Notes under the pieces: generated by a model | The model's input: the letters and a program-made list of their open reading frames with translations, nothing else | Told to the model about the DNA's origin: nothing | Database searches by the model: none | Translations under genes and position numbers: made by a program | Part shown: piece by piece, positions 1 to 7,795 of the stretch | Position numbering within the stretch: the first letter of the stretch is position 1 | How the letters are laid out: every line of letters starts with the position of its first letter | Assembly (NCBI GenBank): GCA_007119595.1 | Contig: SKPJ01000055.1 | Span: 1 to 35,251 of the forward strand | Length of the DNA stretch: 35,251 bases | Reading direction: 5' to 3' | Source of the DNA: Myxococcales bacterium | GTDB lineage: Bacteria > Myxococcota_A > Bradymonadia > Bradymonadales > Bradymonadaceae

Positions 1-2
1 CG

Positions 3-317
3 AAGCCCGGAGGCGAGATCCGCTCTTCCGGCTCCGTGTCGGTCCCGGATTCCCAACTGCAGCTTCGGCGCGAAAAGGATCAACTATCCACTGGCGCGCA
101 GGACCTCCCAAGCCAGGAATCGATGCAAAAGCTGGCTCAAAAAGCGCCGAGAAGCACGTCCAACCGAACCGGCGAGAGAAGGCCGCCACCGCAGATGGAT
201 TCCGCGGAACACGAGGAAGCCGACAGCGACAAAGGCAAGCGCTTAATCCAGCTCGCCGGCGGCGCCGGTTTTGTGCTCCTCGCCGCGTGCTATCTGGCCT
301 TTCGGCTCGCCTGTTAA
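3..317 (+). CDS. C-terminal end of a tail-anchored protein (partial)
   Basis: The reading frame is open from the left edge of the window (frame starting at base 3) to a TAA at 315-317, so the true start is probably outside the window; an internal GTG at 36 would give 93 residues. The visible part is polar and low in complexity, rich in Gln, Lys, Arg, Pro and acidic residues, and looks disordered. It ends in one hydrophobic segment of about 20 residues (LAGGAGFVLLAACYLAF) followed by only RLAC. That is the layout of a C-terminally anchored membrane protein. No domain is recognisable. It could also be a complete small ORF starting at GTG, or a non-coding open frame. The convergent neighbour begins about 100 bases on with no clear terminator between them. 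Confidence 0.45.
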   Translation, partial: KPGGEIRSSGSVSVPDSQLQLRREKDQLSTGAQDLPSQESMQKLAQKAPRSTSNRTGERRPPPQMDSAEHEEADSDKGKRLIQLAGGAGFVLLAACYLAFRLAC

Positions 318-418
318 AAGCTTCGTCGTTCACCTGAAGTGCGGCACCGCCAAGCCCTACCTTCGAGACCTACCTTTGAGTGAAGTGATAAGGCGTCTAA
401 AACGACGACTCCCAATTT

Positions 419-742
419 TCAGGAACCTCCGTCGATACCAAAATCCTCGCGCACCGAAAATTCCGGGTCATCGCCGACCGGAGCTGCATCTCCATTGGAC
501 TGCACAAAGGTCTCCAGCCCTGCAAAGGCCACCGGCTGCTGATTGTATCGAGCCGTCTCTTCATTGGAGAATATATAGCGCACCGCTTTCACCGGACGCC
601 CCTGGTCGTCTTCTCCGGCATTGACCACGTCGGTCCAGCGTTTCAATTCACTCTTTGGCACCAAGGTCTTCGCTTTGTCGAAGCTTCGATATACCTTGAT
701 GAGTTGCTCTTCTTTATCGTATTCGATTCGTTCGCTGCTCAT
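419..742 (-). CDS. Small conserved-looking hypothetical protein, 107 aa
   Basis: Protein of 107 residues starting MSSERIEYDK. The ATG at 742 is preceded on the minus strand by AAGGTG about seven bases upstream, a good ribosome binding site, and the stop is TGA at 419-421. Composition is soluble and mixed, with charged helices (KEEQLIKVYRSFDKAKTLV, KSELKRWTDVV) and no membrane segment or signal peptide. I do not recognise the family. It is transcribed away from the PLP enzyme at 948, so 743-947 should hold divergent promoters, though none is obvious there. Codon use and the Shine-Dalgarno site favour a real gene over the open frames on the opposite strand. Confidence 0.65.
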   Translation of the reverse strand: MSSERIEYDKEEQLIKVYRSFDKAKTLVPKSELKRWTDVVNAGEDDQGRPVKAVRYIFSNEETARYNQQPVAFAGLETFVQSNGDAAPVGDDPEFSVREDFGIDGGS

Positions 743-947
743 AGGAATTCACCTTGTGGATATGTGATTGGTTTCGGTGTGCGGCCACAAACGCCGACAC
801 TGACACGTCATCTCTTCGACTCTTGCACAGCCGGATGACATGCTGGAGATGGTCGTGGTAGTGCTTCCATACGCCGCAGCGCTCATTGCCGCGGTGGGTC
901 GCCAGCGATGAGTAAAACACGGCGCGCGCCGCAATGCCAGTCTGGAC

Positions 948-2039
948 GTGGACACAATACTTATGGAAGAACTCGAATTATTTCGCACCTATCCGTCGAC
1001 GCGCTCGCTGCCGTACACGGAATTGGCCGCCTTGCCAACCCCGACGCAAGAGCTACCGGCACTGGCGACCGAACTTGGGCTCCAAGGCCTGTGGGTCAAA
1101 CGCGACGATCTCTCCTCACCGTTGTACGGGGGCAATAAAGTCCGCAAATTGGAGTTCATTTTGGGCCACGCCCTCTCCGAGGGACACCGGAGCGTGTGGA
1201 CGGTGGGCGCCGTCGGAAGCCATCACGTATTGGCCACTTCCCTGCACTCGCGCAGCGTCGATATTGAACCCCACGCACTGCATTTTCCGCAGCCCATCAC
1301 GGACCACGTTCGCGAGGTCTTGTTGGCGTTGAGCACCGCCCACCCGCAACTGGAGTTGATCAACTCCAAGCACGCCCTGCCCGTCAAAATGGCCCAGCGT
1401 CGCGTCAAGGAGTGGCTCTCGCGGGCCGAAGAGCCCTACTATATCCCGGGAGGCGGCTCCTCACCCCGCGGAGTGCTAGGCTATGTCAACGCCGCCCTGG
1501 AGTTGGCCCGCCAGATCGAGGATGGCGAACTGCCCGTCCCAGATGCCATCTTCGTGGCCGCCGGAACCTGCGGTACCCTGGCCGGTCTCGCGCTGGGTTG
1601 CCGATTGGCCGGGTTGCCGAGTCGCATCATCGGTGTACGAGTCATCGACAAGGTGTTGGCCAATCCCCTGGTAGCCGCCAATCTCGCCAATCGCACCGCT
1701 CGACTTCTGGCGGATTGCGGCATCGACGCACCCAAAATCCGACGCCGGGATATCGAATTCGTTCACGATCAGATAGGCCCCGGATATGGCGAGGAGACAC
1801 CCCAAGGACGGGCCGCCATCGACCTCTTTGACAAATGGGCGGAAATCGAACTCGATCCCACCTACACCGCAAAAGCCTTCGCCGGATTGCAGCACTTCGA
1901 CCGCCAATCCAATCCTGCGATCAACAACGCCCTGTACTGGCATACCCTGAGTAGCGCCGACCTCACTCCCCTCATCGACACCGCAGACATCTCCGATTTG
2001 CCCCAACAATACCGACAGTTCTTTCCCGATCACTCATGA
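948..2039 (+). CDS. PLP-dependent enzyme of the ACC deaminase / D-cysteine desulfhydrase family
   Basis: Fold-type II PLP enzyme of 363 residues, close to the usual length for this family, which deaminates 1-aminocyclopropane-1-carboxylate or splits D-cysteine to pyruvate, ammonia and sulfide. The Schiff-base lysine is K64 in the motif GGNKVRKLEF. The substrate loop, usually QSNH, reads GSHH. Further on are the glycine-rich phosphate loops (PGGGSSPRGVLGY and GTCGTLAGLALG) and the C-terminal LDPTYTAKA motif. Substrate cannot be decided; the changed SNH loop argues against assuming ACC. The frame starts at GTG 948; an ATG at 963 (MEELELF) is an equally possible start, and neither has a strong ribosome binding site. 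The stop overlaps the next gene by four bases (ATGA), so the two are probably translationally coupled. Confidence 0.85.
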   Translation: MDTILMEELELFRTYPSTRSLPYTELAALPTPTQELPALATELGLQGLWVKRDDLSSPLYGGNKVRKLEFILGHALSEGHRSVWTVGAVGSHHVLATSLHSRSVDIEPHALHFPQPITDHVREVLLALSTAHPQLELINSKHALPVKMAQRRVKEWLSRAEEPYYIPGGGSSPRGVLGYVNAALELARQIEDGELPVPDAIFVAAGTCGTLAGLALGCRLAGLPSRIIGVRVIDKVLANPLVAANLANRTARLLADCGIDAPKIRRRDIEFVHDQIGPGYGEETPQGRAAIDLFDKWAEIELDPTYTAKAFAGLQHFDRQSNPAINNALYWHTLSSADLTPLIDTADISDLPQQYRQFFPDHS

Positions 2040-2533
2040 ATTCTATCCCACGCATCATCTGCCTGTGCAGCGGAAATATCTGTCGCTCTCCAATGGCTGT
2101 CGCACTCTTGCGGCACAAGCTCGAGCGCCGCGATATTTCCGCGCTCGTCGTCTCCGGCGGCACCCTGGGTCTACAGGGCCGCCGGGCCGATAAATTTGCT
2201 CGACAGGCCATCGCCGAACGCAGTGCGGCGATGGGTGAGATCATCGACGAACACCGCTCACAGGGCATTTCACCGCCGATGCTATCCCGCGCCGATCATG
2301 TGCTGGTCATGGCCCCACGCCACGAGCGATACGTACAACAGTCGGCTCCCCAGATCACCGATCGAGTGGTGCGGCTATGGGAGTACGCCGGCGATGACGT
2401 TCAACTCTCCAAGATACCTGATCCCATCGGACAAGATGCCGAAGTCTTTCGCCTTTGCCGAGATCTGATTGAACGGGGACTCAACCAATGGCTCGACGAA
2501 GCATTCGACGTGCCCTCAGCAACCGAGGAGTAG
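2036..2533 (+). CDS. Low-molecular-weight protein tyrosine phosphatase family protein
   Basis: 165 residues, the normal size for LMW-PTP/arsenate-reductase-like phosphatases. The P-loop CSGNICRSP gives the C-x5-R-S signature with nucleophile C11 and R17, and the general-acid motif DP is at D129-P130 (KIPDPIGQD). The order and spacing are those of active enzymes in this family, which remove phosphate from tyrosine or arginine residues. The ATG overlaps the stop of the PLP enzyme, and ruvC starts three bases after its stop, so it sits in the ruv transcription unit. It could counteract a protein kinase, but the kinases in this window lie far away. An arsenate-reductase role is less likely because the additional shuttle cysteines of that group are not evident. 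Confidence 0.85.
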   Translation: MNSIPRIICLCSGNICRSPMAVALLRHKLERRDISALVVSGGTLGLQGRRADKFARQAIAERSAAMGEIIDEHRSQGISPPMLSRADHVLVMAPRHERYVQQSAPQITDRVVRLWEYAGDDVQLSKIPDPIGQDAEVFRLCRDLIERGLNQWLDEAFDVPSATEE

Positions 2534-2536
2534 AGT

Positions 2537-3022
2537 TTGCGTATCATTGGTATCGACCCCGGAAGCCGCTACACCGGATACGGCATCATCGAAAAAAACG
2601 GGCAGAATAGTCGTCATCTGGCCAGTGGTCGGATCAACGCCACCAGCGGCGACTCCTTTGCACACCGTCTCGAAATCATCTACGACGGACTCCAGAAGGT
2701 CCTCGCCGAATACAGTGTGGAACAGGCCGCTGTTGAGACTATCTTCACCGCCTATAATGCCAAATCCACCATCAAGCTTGGACAGGCTCGCGGCGTGGCA
2801 CTACTTGCCCTTCGACACGTTCCGCTGCCGATTCAGGAATACGCCCCCACATTGGTCAAAAAGAACGTCGTCGGCAACGGGCGGGCCTCCAAACACCAGG
2901 TCATCCAGATGGTCAAGTTGCACCTCGACCTTCGCACGAAGCTCACCGAAGATGCGGCGGACGCTCTCGCCGTCGCCCTGTGTCACGGCCAGGCCTCGGA
3001 ATTCAACGAGCAGCTCAAATAA
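2537..3022 (+). CDS. ruvC: Holliday junction resolvase RuvC
   Basis: 161 residues; endonuclease that cuts Holliday junctions symmetrically during recombination and repair, working with RuvAB. The N-terminal MRIIGIDPGSRYTGYG is diagnostic. The four acidic catalytic residues are present: D7, E67 (AAVETIF), D139 and D142 (EDAADALA), matching D7/E66/D138/D141 of E. coli as I recall them. The start is TTG at 2537, supported by a GAGGAG six bases upstream that sits inside the end of the preceding gene. No ATG gives a complete first strand. The gene opens a standard ruvC-ruvA-ruvB order. Nothing is missing or inserted. Confidence 0.97.
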   Translation: MRIIGIDPGSRYTGYGIIEKNGQNSRHLASGRINATSGDSFAHRLEIIYDGLQKVLAEYSVEQAAVETIFTAYNAKSTIKLGQARGVALLALRHVPLPIQEYAPTLVKKNVVGNGRASKHQVIQMVKLHLDLRTKLTEDAADALAVALCHGQASEFNEQLK

Positions 3023-3048
3023 GACTTCTCATCACGTCGGGACATATC

Positions 3049-3645
3049 ATGATTGCACATCTGACGGGCACCCTTCGAACCTCCGAGTTGGACTGGGTCA
3101 TCGTCGACGTCCAGGGGGTGGGCTACGAAGTTCACGTGCCCATTGGCACTGCCGGACGGCTAAGAGAGGACGATAACGGACAGATCTCGCTGTGGATTCA
3201 CACCTCGGTACGCGAGGACTCCATCGACCTTTATGGCTTTGCGCGGCGCGACGATCGACGACTTTTTCGGCGACTGACCAACGTCAACGGCGTCGGTCCA
3301 AGGACCGGGCTCGCCACACTGTCGGAATTGACCCCCTCGGAGGTTGTTTCCGCCGTACATCACGAGGAGATCAAGACCTTTACCCGCGTCAAAGGCATCG
3401 GCAAGAAGACCGCCCAGCGCCTGATCTTGGAGCTAAAAAACAAGCTCGACGACCTCATCATCGAGGCTCCACAGAGCCCGGCTTGCTCCGCCCTCAAGCA
3501 ATACGACGATTTACACTCCGCACTGTTGAACCTGGGCTACCAATCATCCACCATCGACGGCGTCGTCGATGAACTTCGCGCCGAGATCGACGGAGAAGAG
3601 CCCGTAGAAGCCCTTCTCCGACAGGCCCTTCAAATGCTAAACTAA
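3049..3645 (+). CDS. ruvA: Holliday junction branch migration protein RuvA
   Basis: 198 residues from the ATG at 3049 (MIAHLTGTL), which matches the usual RuvA start; a longer frame from 2980 would overlap ruvC and add an unrelated leader. RuvA tetramers bind Holliday junctions and load the RuvB motors. The N-terminal OB-fold domain is followed by two helix-hairpin-helix motifs (NVNGVGPRTGLATLSEL near 79-95 and VKGIGKKTAQRLILEL near 114-129), an acidic linker, and the small C-terminal RuvB-binding domain (LHSALLNLGYQ to the end). A weak CGGGA lies six bases before the ATG. It is followed by a 57-base gap before ruvB. Confidence 0.97.
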   Translation: MIAHLTGTLRTSELDWVIVDVQGVGYEVHVPIGTAGRLREDDNGQISLWIHTSVREDSIDLYGFARRDDRRLFRRLTNVNGVGPRTGLATLSELTPSEVVSAVHHEEIKTFTRVKGIGKKTAQRLILELKNKLDDLIIEAPQSPACSALKQYDDLHSALLNLGYQSSTIDGVVDELRAEIDGEEPVEALLRQALQMLN

Positions 3646-3702
3646 TCCCCATCGAGGGCCCATCTTCGGGAGCCGAATAAAGCCACAGGAAGTATTGCGA
3701 TC

Positions 3703-4722
3703 ATGTCACGAGATCCCACCATCGAATCGACCCGCATCGACGACGATACAAATGTCGAAGAGCACCTGCGGCCACCTAATTTCGATGCCTTCGTGGGCCA
3801 AAACGCGGTAAAGAAAAACCTCCAGGTCATGGCGGAGTCGGCTCTCGTCCGCCAGGCCACCCTCGATCATGTCCTGCTATGCGGTCCACCGGGACTTGGA
3901 AAGACCTCCATGGCCCATATCCTCGCGGAAGAAATGGACGTCAACATCCACGTCACCAGTGGTCCGGCCATGGAAAAACCGGGCGATCTCGCCGGGATTC
4001 TCACCTCCCTGGAGCGCGGAGAGATCCTCTTTATCGACGAATGTCACCGAATGAACGCCGTGGTCGAGGAAAACCTCTATCCCGCCATGGAGGATTTTTG
4101 CTTTGATTTCATCATCGGCGAAGGAGCTCATGCCAAGAGCATGAAGATGACGTTGCAGTCCTTCACGCTGGTCGGAGCCACCACTCGGGCCGGTTTGTTG
4201 ACGGCGCCGATGCGAGACCGCTTCGGCTATGTGGCCCGACTCGACTATTACGCAACCGACGAGCTGACCTCCATCGTCAAGCGCTCGGCATCGATTCTAA
4301 AGATCGGACTCACCGACGATGGAGCCGACGAGATCGCCCGGCGCAGCCGGGGAACCCCGCGAATCGCCAATCGACTCCTTCACCGCGTCCGCGATTACGC
4401 CGTCGTCGGTGACCACGACGTCATCGACTCCGAACTGGCCGATTATGCCCTGGGCCGCCTGGAGGTCGATGGCGCCGGCTTCGACTACTTGGACCGATTG
4501 TATCTGGACGCTCTGGTCGTCAAATTCGACGGCGGGCCAGCGGGCCTGGACACCCTGGCCTCGTCGATCGGCGAGGAAAAAAATACTATCGAAGAGGTCG
4601 TCGAGCCCTATCTACTACAGCAGGGCTATATCCAGCGCACTCCACGCGGTCGGGTCGCCACGGCCAGCGCATTTCGCCACCTCGGCGTGCCCATCAAATC
4701 CTCGCAAAACTCACTGCTCTGA
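3703..4722 (+). CDS. ruvB: Holliday junction branch migration ATPase RuvB
   Basis: 339 residues; hexameric AAA+ motor that drives branch migration with RuvA. Walker A is GPPGLGKT at 61-68. Walker B reads ILFIDECHR, with Cys where most RuvB proteins have Ile (DEIH). Sensor and arginine-finger segments are present (LVGATTRAGLLTAPMRDRFG), then the C-terminal winged-helix domain. An AGGAAG ribosome binding site lies upstream of the ATG. Length and architecture are complete, so the Cys in Walker B is a neutral-looking variant rather than a defect. It ends 18 bases before the folE homologue, suggesting readthrough into the next two genes. Confidence 0.97.
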   Translation: MSRDPTIESTRIDDDTNVEEHLRPPNFDAFVGQNAVKKNLQVMAESALVRQATLDHVLLCGPPGLGKTSMAHILAEEMDVNIHVTSGPAMEKPGDLAGILTSLERGEILFIDECHRMNAVVEENLYPAMEDFCFDFIIGEGAHAKSMKMTLQSFTLVGATTRAGLLTAPMRDRFGYVARLDYYATDELTSIVKRSASILKIGLTDDGADEIARRSRGTPRIANRLLHRVRDYAVVGDHDVIDSELADYALGRLEVDGAGFDYLDRLYLDALVVKFDGGPAGLDTLASSIGEEKNTIEEVVEPYLLQQGYIQRTPRGRVATASAFRHLGVPIKSSQNSLL

Positions 4723-4740
4723 TCCCCCTTGGATCCCACC

Positions 4741-5307
4741 ATGTCAGACCATTCCGCCGAGCTTTTGCGCGCCTATCTGGAATCGATAGGGCTCGACGAC
4801 AGCGACGACCCGCACCTGGCCGAAACACCGCGCCGGGTCACCGAAATGTTCGAGTCTCTCTTCTCCGGGCTACGAAACGAGGCCCCCACCCCAAGTACGT
4901 TCGCACCGCCGAAATCCGCCAGCGATGATCCGGTGGTCATCTCGGCAATTCCGTTTAAAAGTATGTGTGCTCACCATCTGCTGCCCTTTTTCGGCACCAT
5001 CGATGTCGCCTATATTCCGGCGCAGAAAATGATCGGCTTCGGTAGCATCGGGCGCATGGTCGACCACTTCGCCCGCCGTCCTCAGGTCCAGGAGAGGATG
5101 ATTGCCCAACTCGTCGACCACATCGACGACACCATCGCCCCCGAAGGCCTCCTCCTACGTCTACGGGCCCGCCAACTATGCATGGAGATGCGAGGGGCTC
5201 AAAAGTCGGGAGAATTGATCTCCATTGCTGCTCGGGGCAGTCTCACCGACGGCAGGCGACGATCGGAATTACTCCGTCAATTCGAATCGGCCCAACAACC
5301 GCCATGA
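4741..5307 (+). CDS. GTP cyclohydrolase I family protein with altered active-site residues
   Basis: 188 residues from ATG 4741; a TTG at 4729 in frame is less likely. The T-fold GTP cyclohydrolase I family makes dihydroneopterin triphosphate from GTP for folate and related pterins. The zinc ligands are kept: C76 and H79 in CAHH, and C147 in QLCMEMRG. So is RRPQVQER. Three positions differ from the E. coli enzyme as I recall its numbering: E111 of CEHH is Ala (A77), K136 that contacts the triphosphate is Ser (S102 in GFGSIGRMV), and catalytic H179 two residues before the last Cys is Gln (Q145). The protein may use another substrate or be a weak enzyme. Its stop overlaps the next start (ATGA), so it is coupled to the flavoprotein. 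Confidence 0.8.
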   Translation: MSDHSAELLRAYLESIGLDDSDDPHLAETPRRVTEMFESLFSGLRNEAPTPSTFAPPKSASDDPVVISAIPFKSMCAHHLLPFFGTIDVAYIPAQKMIGFGSIGRMVDHFARRPQVQERMIAQLVDHIDDTIAPEGLLLRLRARQLCMEMRGAQKSGELISIAARGSLTDGRRRSELLRQFESAQQPP

Positions 5308-6236
5308 ACGCTCGCGACGAAAGCCCTATTTTGTTGGTGGGAGCCGGCGTTGCCGGGATCACCGCCGCTATTTGGCTCTCCGACTTCGGCGTGCCATTCG
5401 ACTGGATCGACACTCGCCAGACACCGGGCGGGATCCTTCACAAGGTACACAATCGCATCGATGACTACCCTGGTGGCACATTCCAAGATGGTCCGGACCT
5501 CGCCCATGCCTTGAGCACCCATCTTCAACGCCTCGACCTACAGCCACGCCGCGCCACGTTGCATGCCCTGGAGTGCGACGGCTCCGATCTGCGCTGTACC
5601 ATTGGAGATGCCGCTGTCGTGCACCCCGAACACCTACTTCTGGCCACGGGCACACAGTATCGCCAACTCTGTATTCCCGGTGAACAGCGGGGATTGAAAG
5701 AGGGAAGGATAAGCCAAAGCGCCACCGCCGACGCCCCGCGCTTTCGCGGTCGCCACGTCGCCGTCGTCGGCGGGGGCGACTCCGCATTTGAGAATGCATT
5801 GATCCTCAGCAAATATGACTGTCGGGTCACCCTCTTTGCGCGGAATCCGAACTTCAAAGCTCGACCGGCGTTCGTCGATTCCGTCACCGCCGCTCCCGGC
5901 ATCACCATTGCTCCCATTCCCAGCGAAGTGACTCGCGTCGAACTTCTCGACGACGGCTGCCGCCTCCACGTCGACCAACGGGGCGCGCAGATCACCTGCG
6001 ATGTAGCGGCCCTATTCGTGCGCATCGGAGTCGATCCCGCCCTTCCCGAGGGCAGCACCGTTCTCGACCGCGACAGACGGGGATTTCTTCGCACTGACTC
6101 AGACGGACGCACCTCGCATCGCCGAATCTTTGCGGCCGGAGATATTGTGGCTACACCTTTGCGATCGGTGGCCACCGCCGTCGGCGCCGGAGCTCGCACC
6201 GCCAGGGCGCTCGCTGTCGAATACGGTGCGATTTGA
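5304..6236 (+). CDS. Thioredoxin-reductase-like FAD/NADPH flavoprotein lacking the CxxC redox motif
   Basis: 310 residues from the ATG at 5304, which overlaps the folE-like stop; a longer open frame from 5178 lies over that gene and is not used. FAD-binding VGAGVAG is at 12-18, the NADPH-binding VVGGGDSA at 154-161, and the C-terminal FAD segment AAGDI with a following helix is present, so the two-domain reductase fold looks complete. The active-site CATCD of thioredoxin reductases is replaced by SATAD at 139-143, so neither redox cysteine remains while the flanking residues do. It therefore cannot reduce thioredoxin by the normal route. Possible roles are a ferredoxin/flavodoxin-type NADP reductase, an oxidase, or a reductase for a small molecule such as a pterin supplied by its neighbour (inference). 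Confidence 0.85.
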   Translation: MNARDESPILLVGAGVAGITAAIWLSDFGVPFDWIDTRQTPGGILHKVHNRIDDYPGGTFQDGPDLAHALSTHLQRLDLQPRRATLHALECDGSDLRCTIGDAAVVHPEHLLLATGTQYRQLCIPGEQRGLKEGRISQSATADAPRFRGRHVAVVGGGDSAFENALILSKYDCRVTLFARNPNFKARPAFVDSVTAAPGITIAPIPSEVTRVELLDDGCRLHVDQRGAQITCDVAALFVRIGVDPALPEGSTVLDRDRRGFLRTDSDGRTSHRRIFAAGDIVATPLRSVATAVGAGARTARALAVEYGAI

Positions 6237-6254
6237 CCGCTCAAACTCCATTAT

Positions 6255-6270
6255 GTTAGTAATCGCTAAC
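6255..6270. promoter_or_regulatory. Palindrome upstream of accC, possible operator
   Basis: The sequence GTTAGTAATCGCTAAC has 5-bp perfect arms (GTTAG/CTAAC) around a 6-base centre. It lies 18 bases after the flavoprotein stop and about 40 bases before the biotin carboxylase start, the right place for an operator. Its layout resembles TetR-family sites, but this is inference from symmetry only; a short palindrome can occur by chance. No regulator gene is adjacent. Confidence 0.3.
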
Positions 6271-6309
6271 AAGCACTGAGACACTCGCTACCCGCACAAG
6301 GGAGACACC

Positions 6310-7656
6310 ATGTTCGATACGATATTGGTCGCCAATCGAGGCGAAATTGCCGCCCGCATCATTCGCACCTGTCGCGAGATGGAGATCCGAACCATCGCCG
6401 TGTACAGCGAGGCCGATGTCGAGGCTCCGCACGTGGCGGCTGCTGACGAAGCCGTCGAGATTGGTCCCGCCCACGTCACCAAGAGCTATCTCAACCAAGA
6501 AGCCATTCTGGAAGCCGCAAAATCGCACGGCGCCGATGCCATCCACCCCGGCTACGGGTTGATGAGCGAAAACCCGGAGTTTGTGCACGCCGTCGAAGAG
6601 GCTGGAATTGTATTTATCGGGCCCCGGCCGGAGGTCATGGAGTTGATGGGCGACAAGGCACGGGCTCGCGATTTCGCAGAAAAAGCGGGTGTACCCGTCG
6701 TTCCCGGCTCAGACGGCCCCGTCGAAGACGAGGAACAAGCTCATGCGATCGCCGAATCGCTGGGGTATCCGGTCCTCGTCAAAGCCTCCGCCGGTGGCGG
6801 TGGAATTGGGATGAACCTCGCCAAAAACGAAAAAAAGCTCGCCAAGGCGATTCAGACCTCCATTCGGCGGGCCAACTCCGCCTTCGGGGATCCCTCGTTT
6901 TATATTGAGAAATACATCCAGAATCCGCGGCATATCGAAATCCAGGTATTGGCCGATGACCATGGTAATGCCATTCATCTCTTCGAACGCGAATGCAGCG
7001 TCCAGCGCCGCCACCAAAAGGTCATCGAAGAAGCCCCCTCCCCGGCTTCAAAAACCTTCGAGGGATTGCGCCAAGAAATGGGCCGGGCTGCCCTGAATCT
7101 CGTCGAAGCCAGCGAATATACAAACGCCGGAACCGTGGAGTTTATTGTCTCTCCCAACGGCGACTTCTACTTTATCGAGATGAATACTCGCCTTCAGGTC
7201 GAGCATCCGACCACCGAGATGATCACCGGTCTAGACCTGGTGGAATGGCAGATCCGTATCGCCGCCGGGGAATCGCTGACTCTCTCCCAGCAAGACCTGG
7301 CCATCGACGGTCACTCCATCCAATGCCGGCTGTACGCCGAAAACCCGGACAAGCGTTTTATGCCGGCTCCGGGCGCCATCACCGACTGGGTCGAGCCATC
7401 GGGCGAGGGCATCCGAGTCGATTCCGGCGTCAGCGCTGGACTCAAGGTAACGCCCTACTACGATCCCCTCATCGCCAAAGTGATCACCCACGGCGCCGAC
7501 CGATCCGCCGCCATCGAGCGCATGAAACAGGCACTTGCCGAGTTTGAAATCGGTGAATTGACCACCAATCTCTCGATGCACCTGACCGTCATGGATCACG
7601 AAGACTTTCGCTCCGGCGACGTCCACACCGGATGGCTCGAAGAGGAATTCAGTTGA
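6310..7656 (+). CDS. accC: Biotin carboxylase subunit of an acyl-CoA carboxylase
   Basis: 448 residues, the standard length for the biotin carboxylase subunit, which carboxylates biotin on the carrier protein using ATP and bicarbonate. The N-terminal FDTILVANRGEIAARI, the ATP-grasp glycine loop GGGGIGMN near 162, the ECSVQRRHQKVIEEAPS segment and the EMNTRLQVEHPTTEM active-site motif near 289-302 are all intact. It could serve acetyl-, propionyl- or another acyl-CoA carboxylase; the next gene supplies a separate small biotinyl protein, and no carboxyltransferase gene is in the window. The ATG follows GGGAGA. A palindrome 40 bases upstream may regulate it. Confidence 0.95.
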   Translation: MFDTILVANRGEIAARIIRTCREMEIRTIAVYSEADVEAPHVAAADEAVEIGPAHVTKSYLNQEAILEAAKSHGADAIHPGYGLMSENPEFVHAVEEAGIVFIGPRPEVMELMGDKARARDFAEKAGVPVVPGSDGPVEDEEQAHAIAESLGYPVLVKASAGGGGIGMNLAKNEKKLAKAIQTSIRRANSAFGDPSFYIEKYIQNPRHIEIQVLADDHGNAIHLFERECSVQRRHQKVIEEAPSPASKTFEGLRQEMGRAALNLVEASEYTNAGTVEFIVSPNGDFYFIEMNTRLQVEHPTTEMITGLDLVEWQIRIAAGESLTLSQQDLAIDGHSIQCRLYAENPDKRFMPAPGAITDWVEPSGEGIRVDSGVSAGLKVTPYYDPLIAKVITHGADRSAAIERMKQALAEFEIGELTTNLSMHLTVMDHEDFRSGDVHTGWLEEEFS

Positions 7657-7761
7657 TCCCCACGCTGCTGGACGGTGGCATTGGCATGCGGTTGCGGCTG
7701 GAAATTTCACGTAGCCTATGCGATCCATGCCACTGGATTGGTTGGATAGTCGATAATTTAA

Positions 7762-7776
7762 CGGGTGGTTGACCCG
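7762..7776 (+). other. Small hairpin in the leader of the biotinyl carrier gene
   Basis: CGGGT (7762-7766) and ACCCG (7772-7776) form a perfect 5-bp stem with loop GGTTG, ending nine bases before the GGAGG ribosome binding site at 7785-7789. The 139-base gap to accC otherwise holds no clear promoter or terminator. The hairpin may only stabilise the mRNA end or be chance. Confidence 0.25.
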
Positions 7777-7795
7777 GAAGAACTGGAGGTTGGTG

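Noticed and set aside
2980-3048. An N-terminal extension of RuvA from an upstream start
   Set aside because: It would overlap ruvC, while the ATG at 3049 gives the canonical MIxxLxGTL start.
4030-4050. A broken RuvB Walker B motif
   Set aside because: DECH for DEIH changes a residue outside the catalytic Asp-Glu, and all other motifs are intact.
5178-5303. An N-terminal extension of the flavoprotein
   Set aside because: It lies over the end of the folE-like gene, and the FAD-binding strand begins directly after the ATG at 5304.
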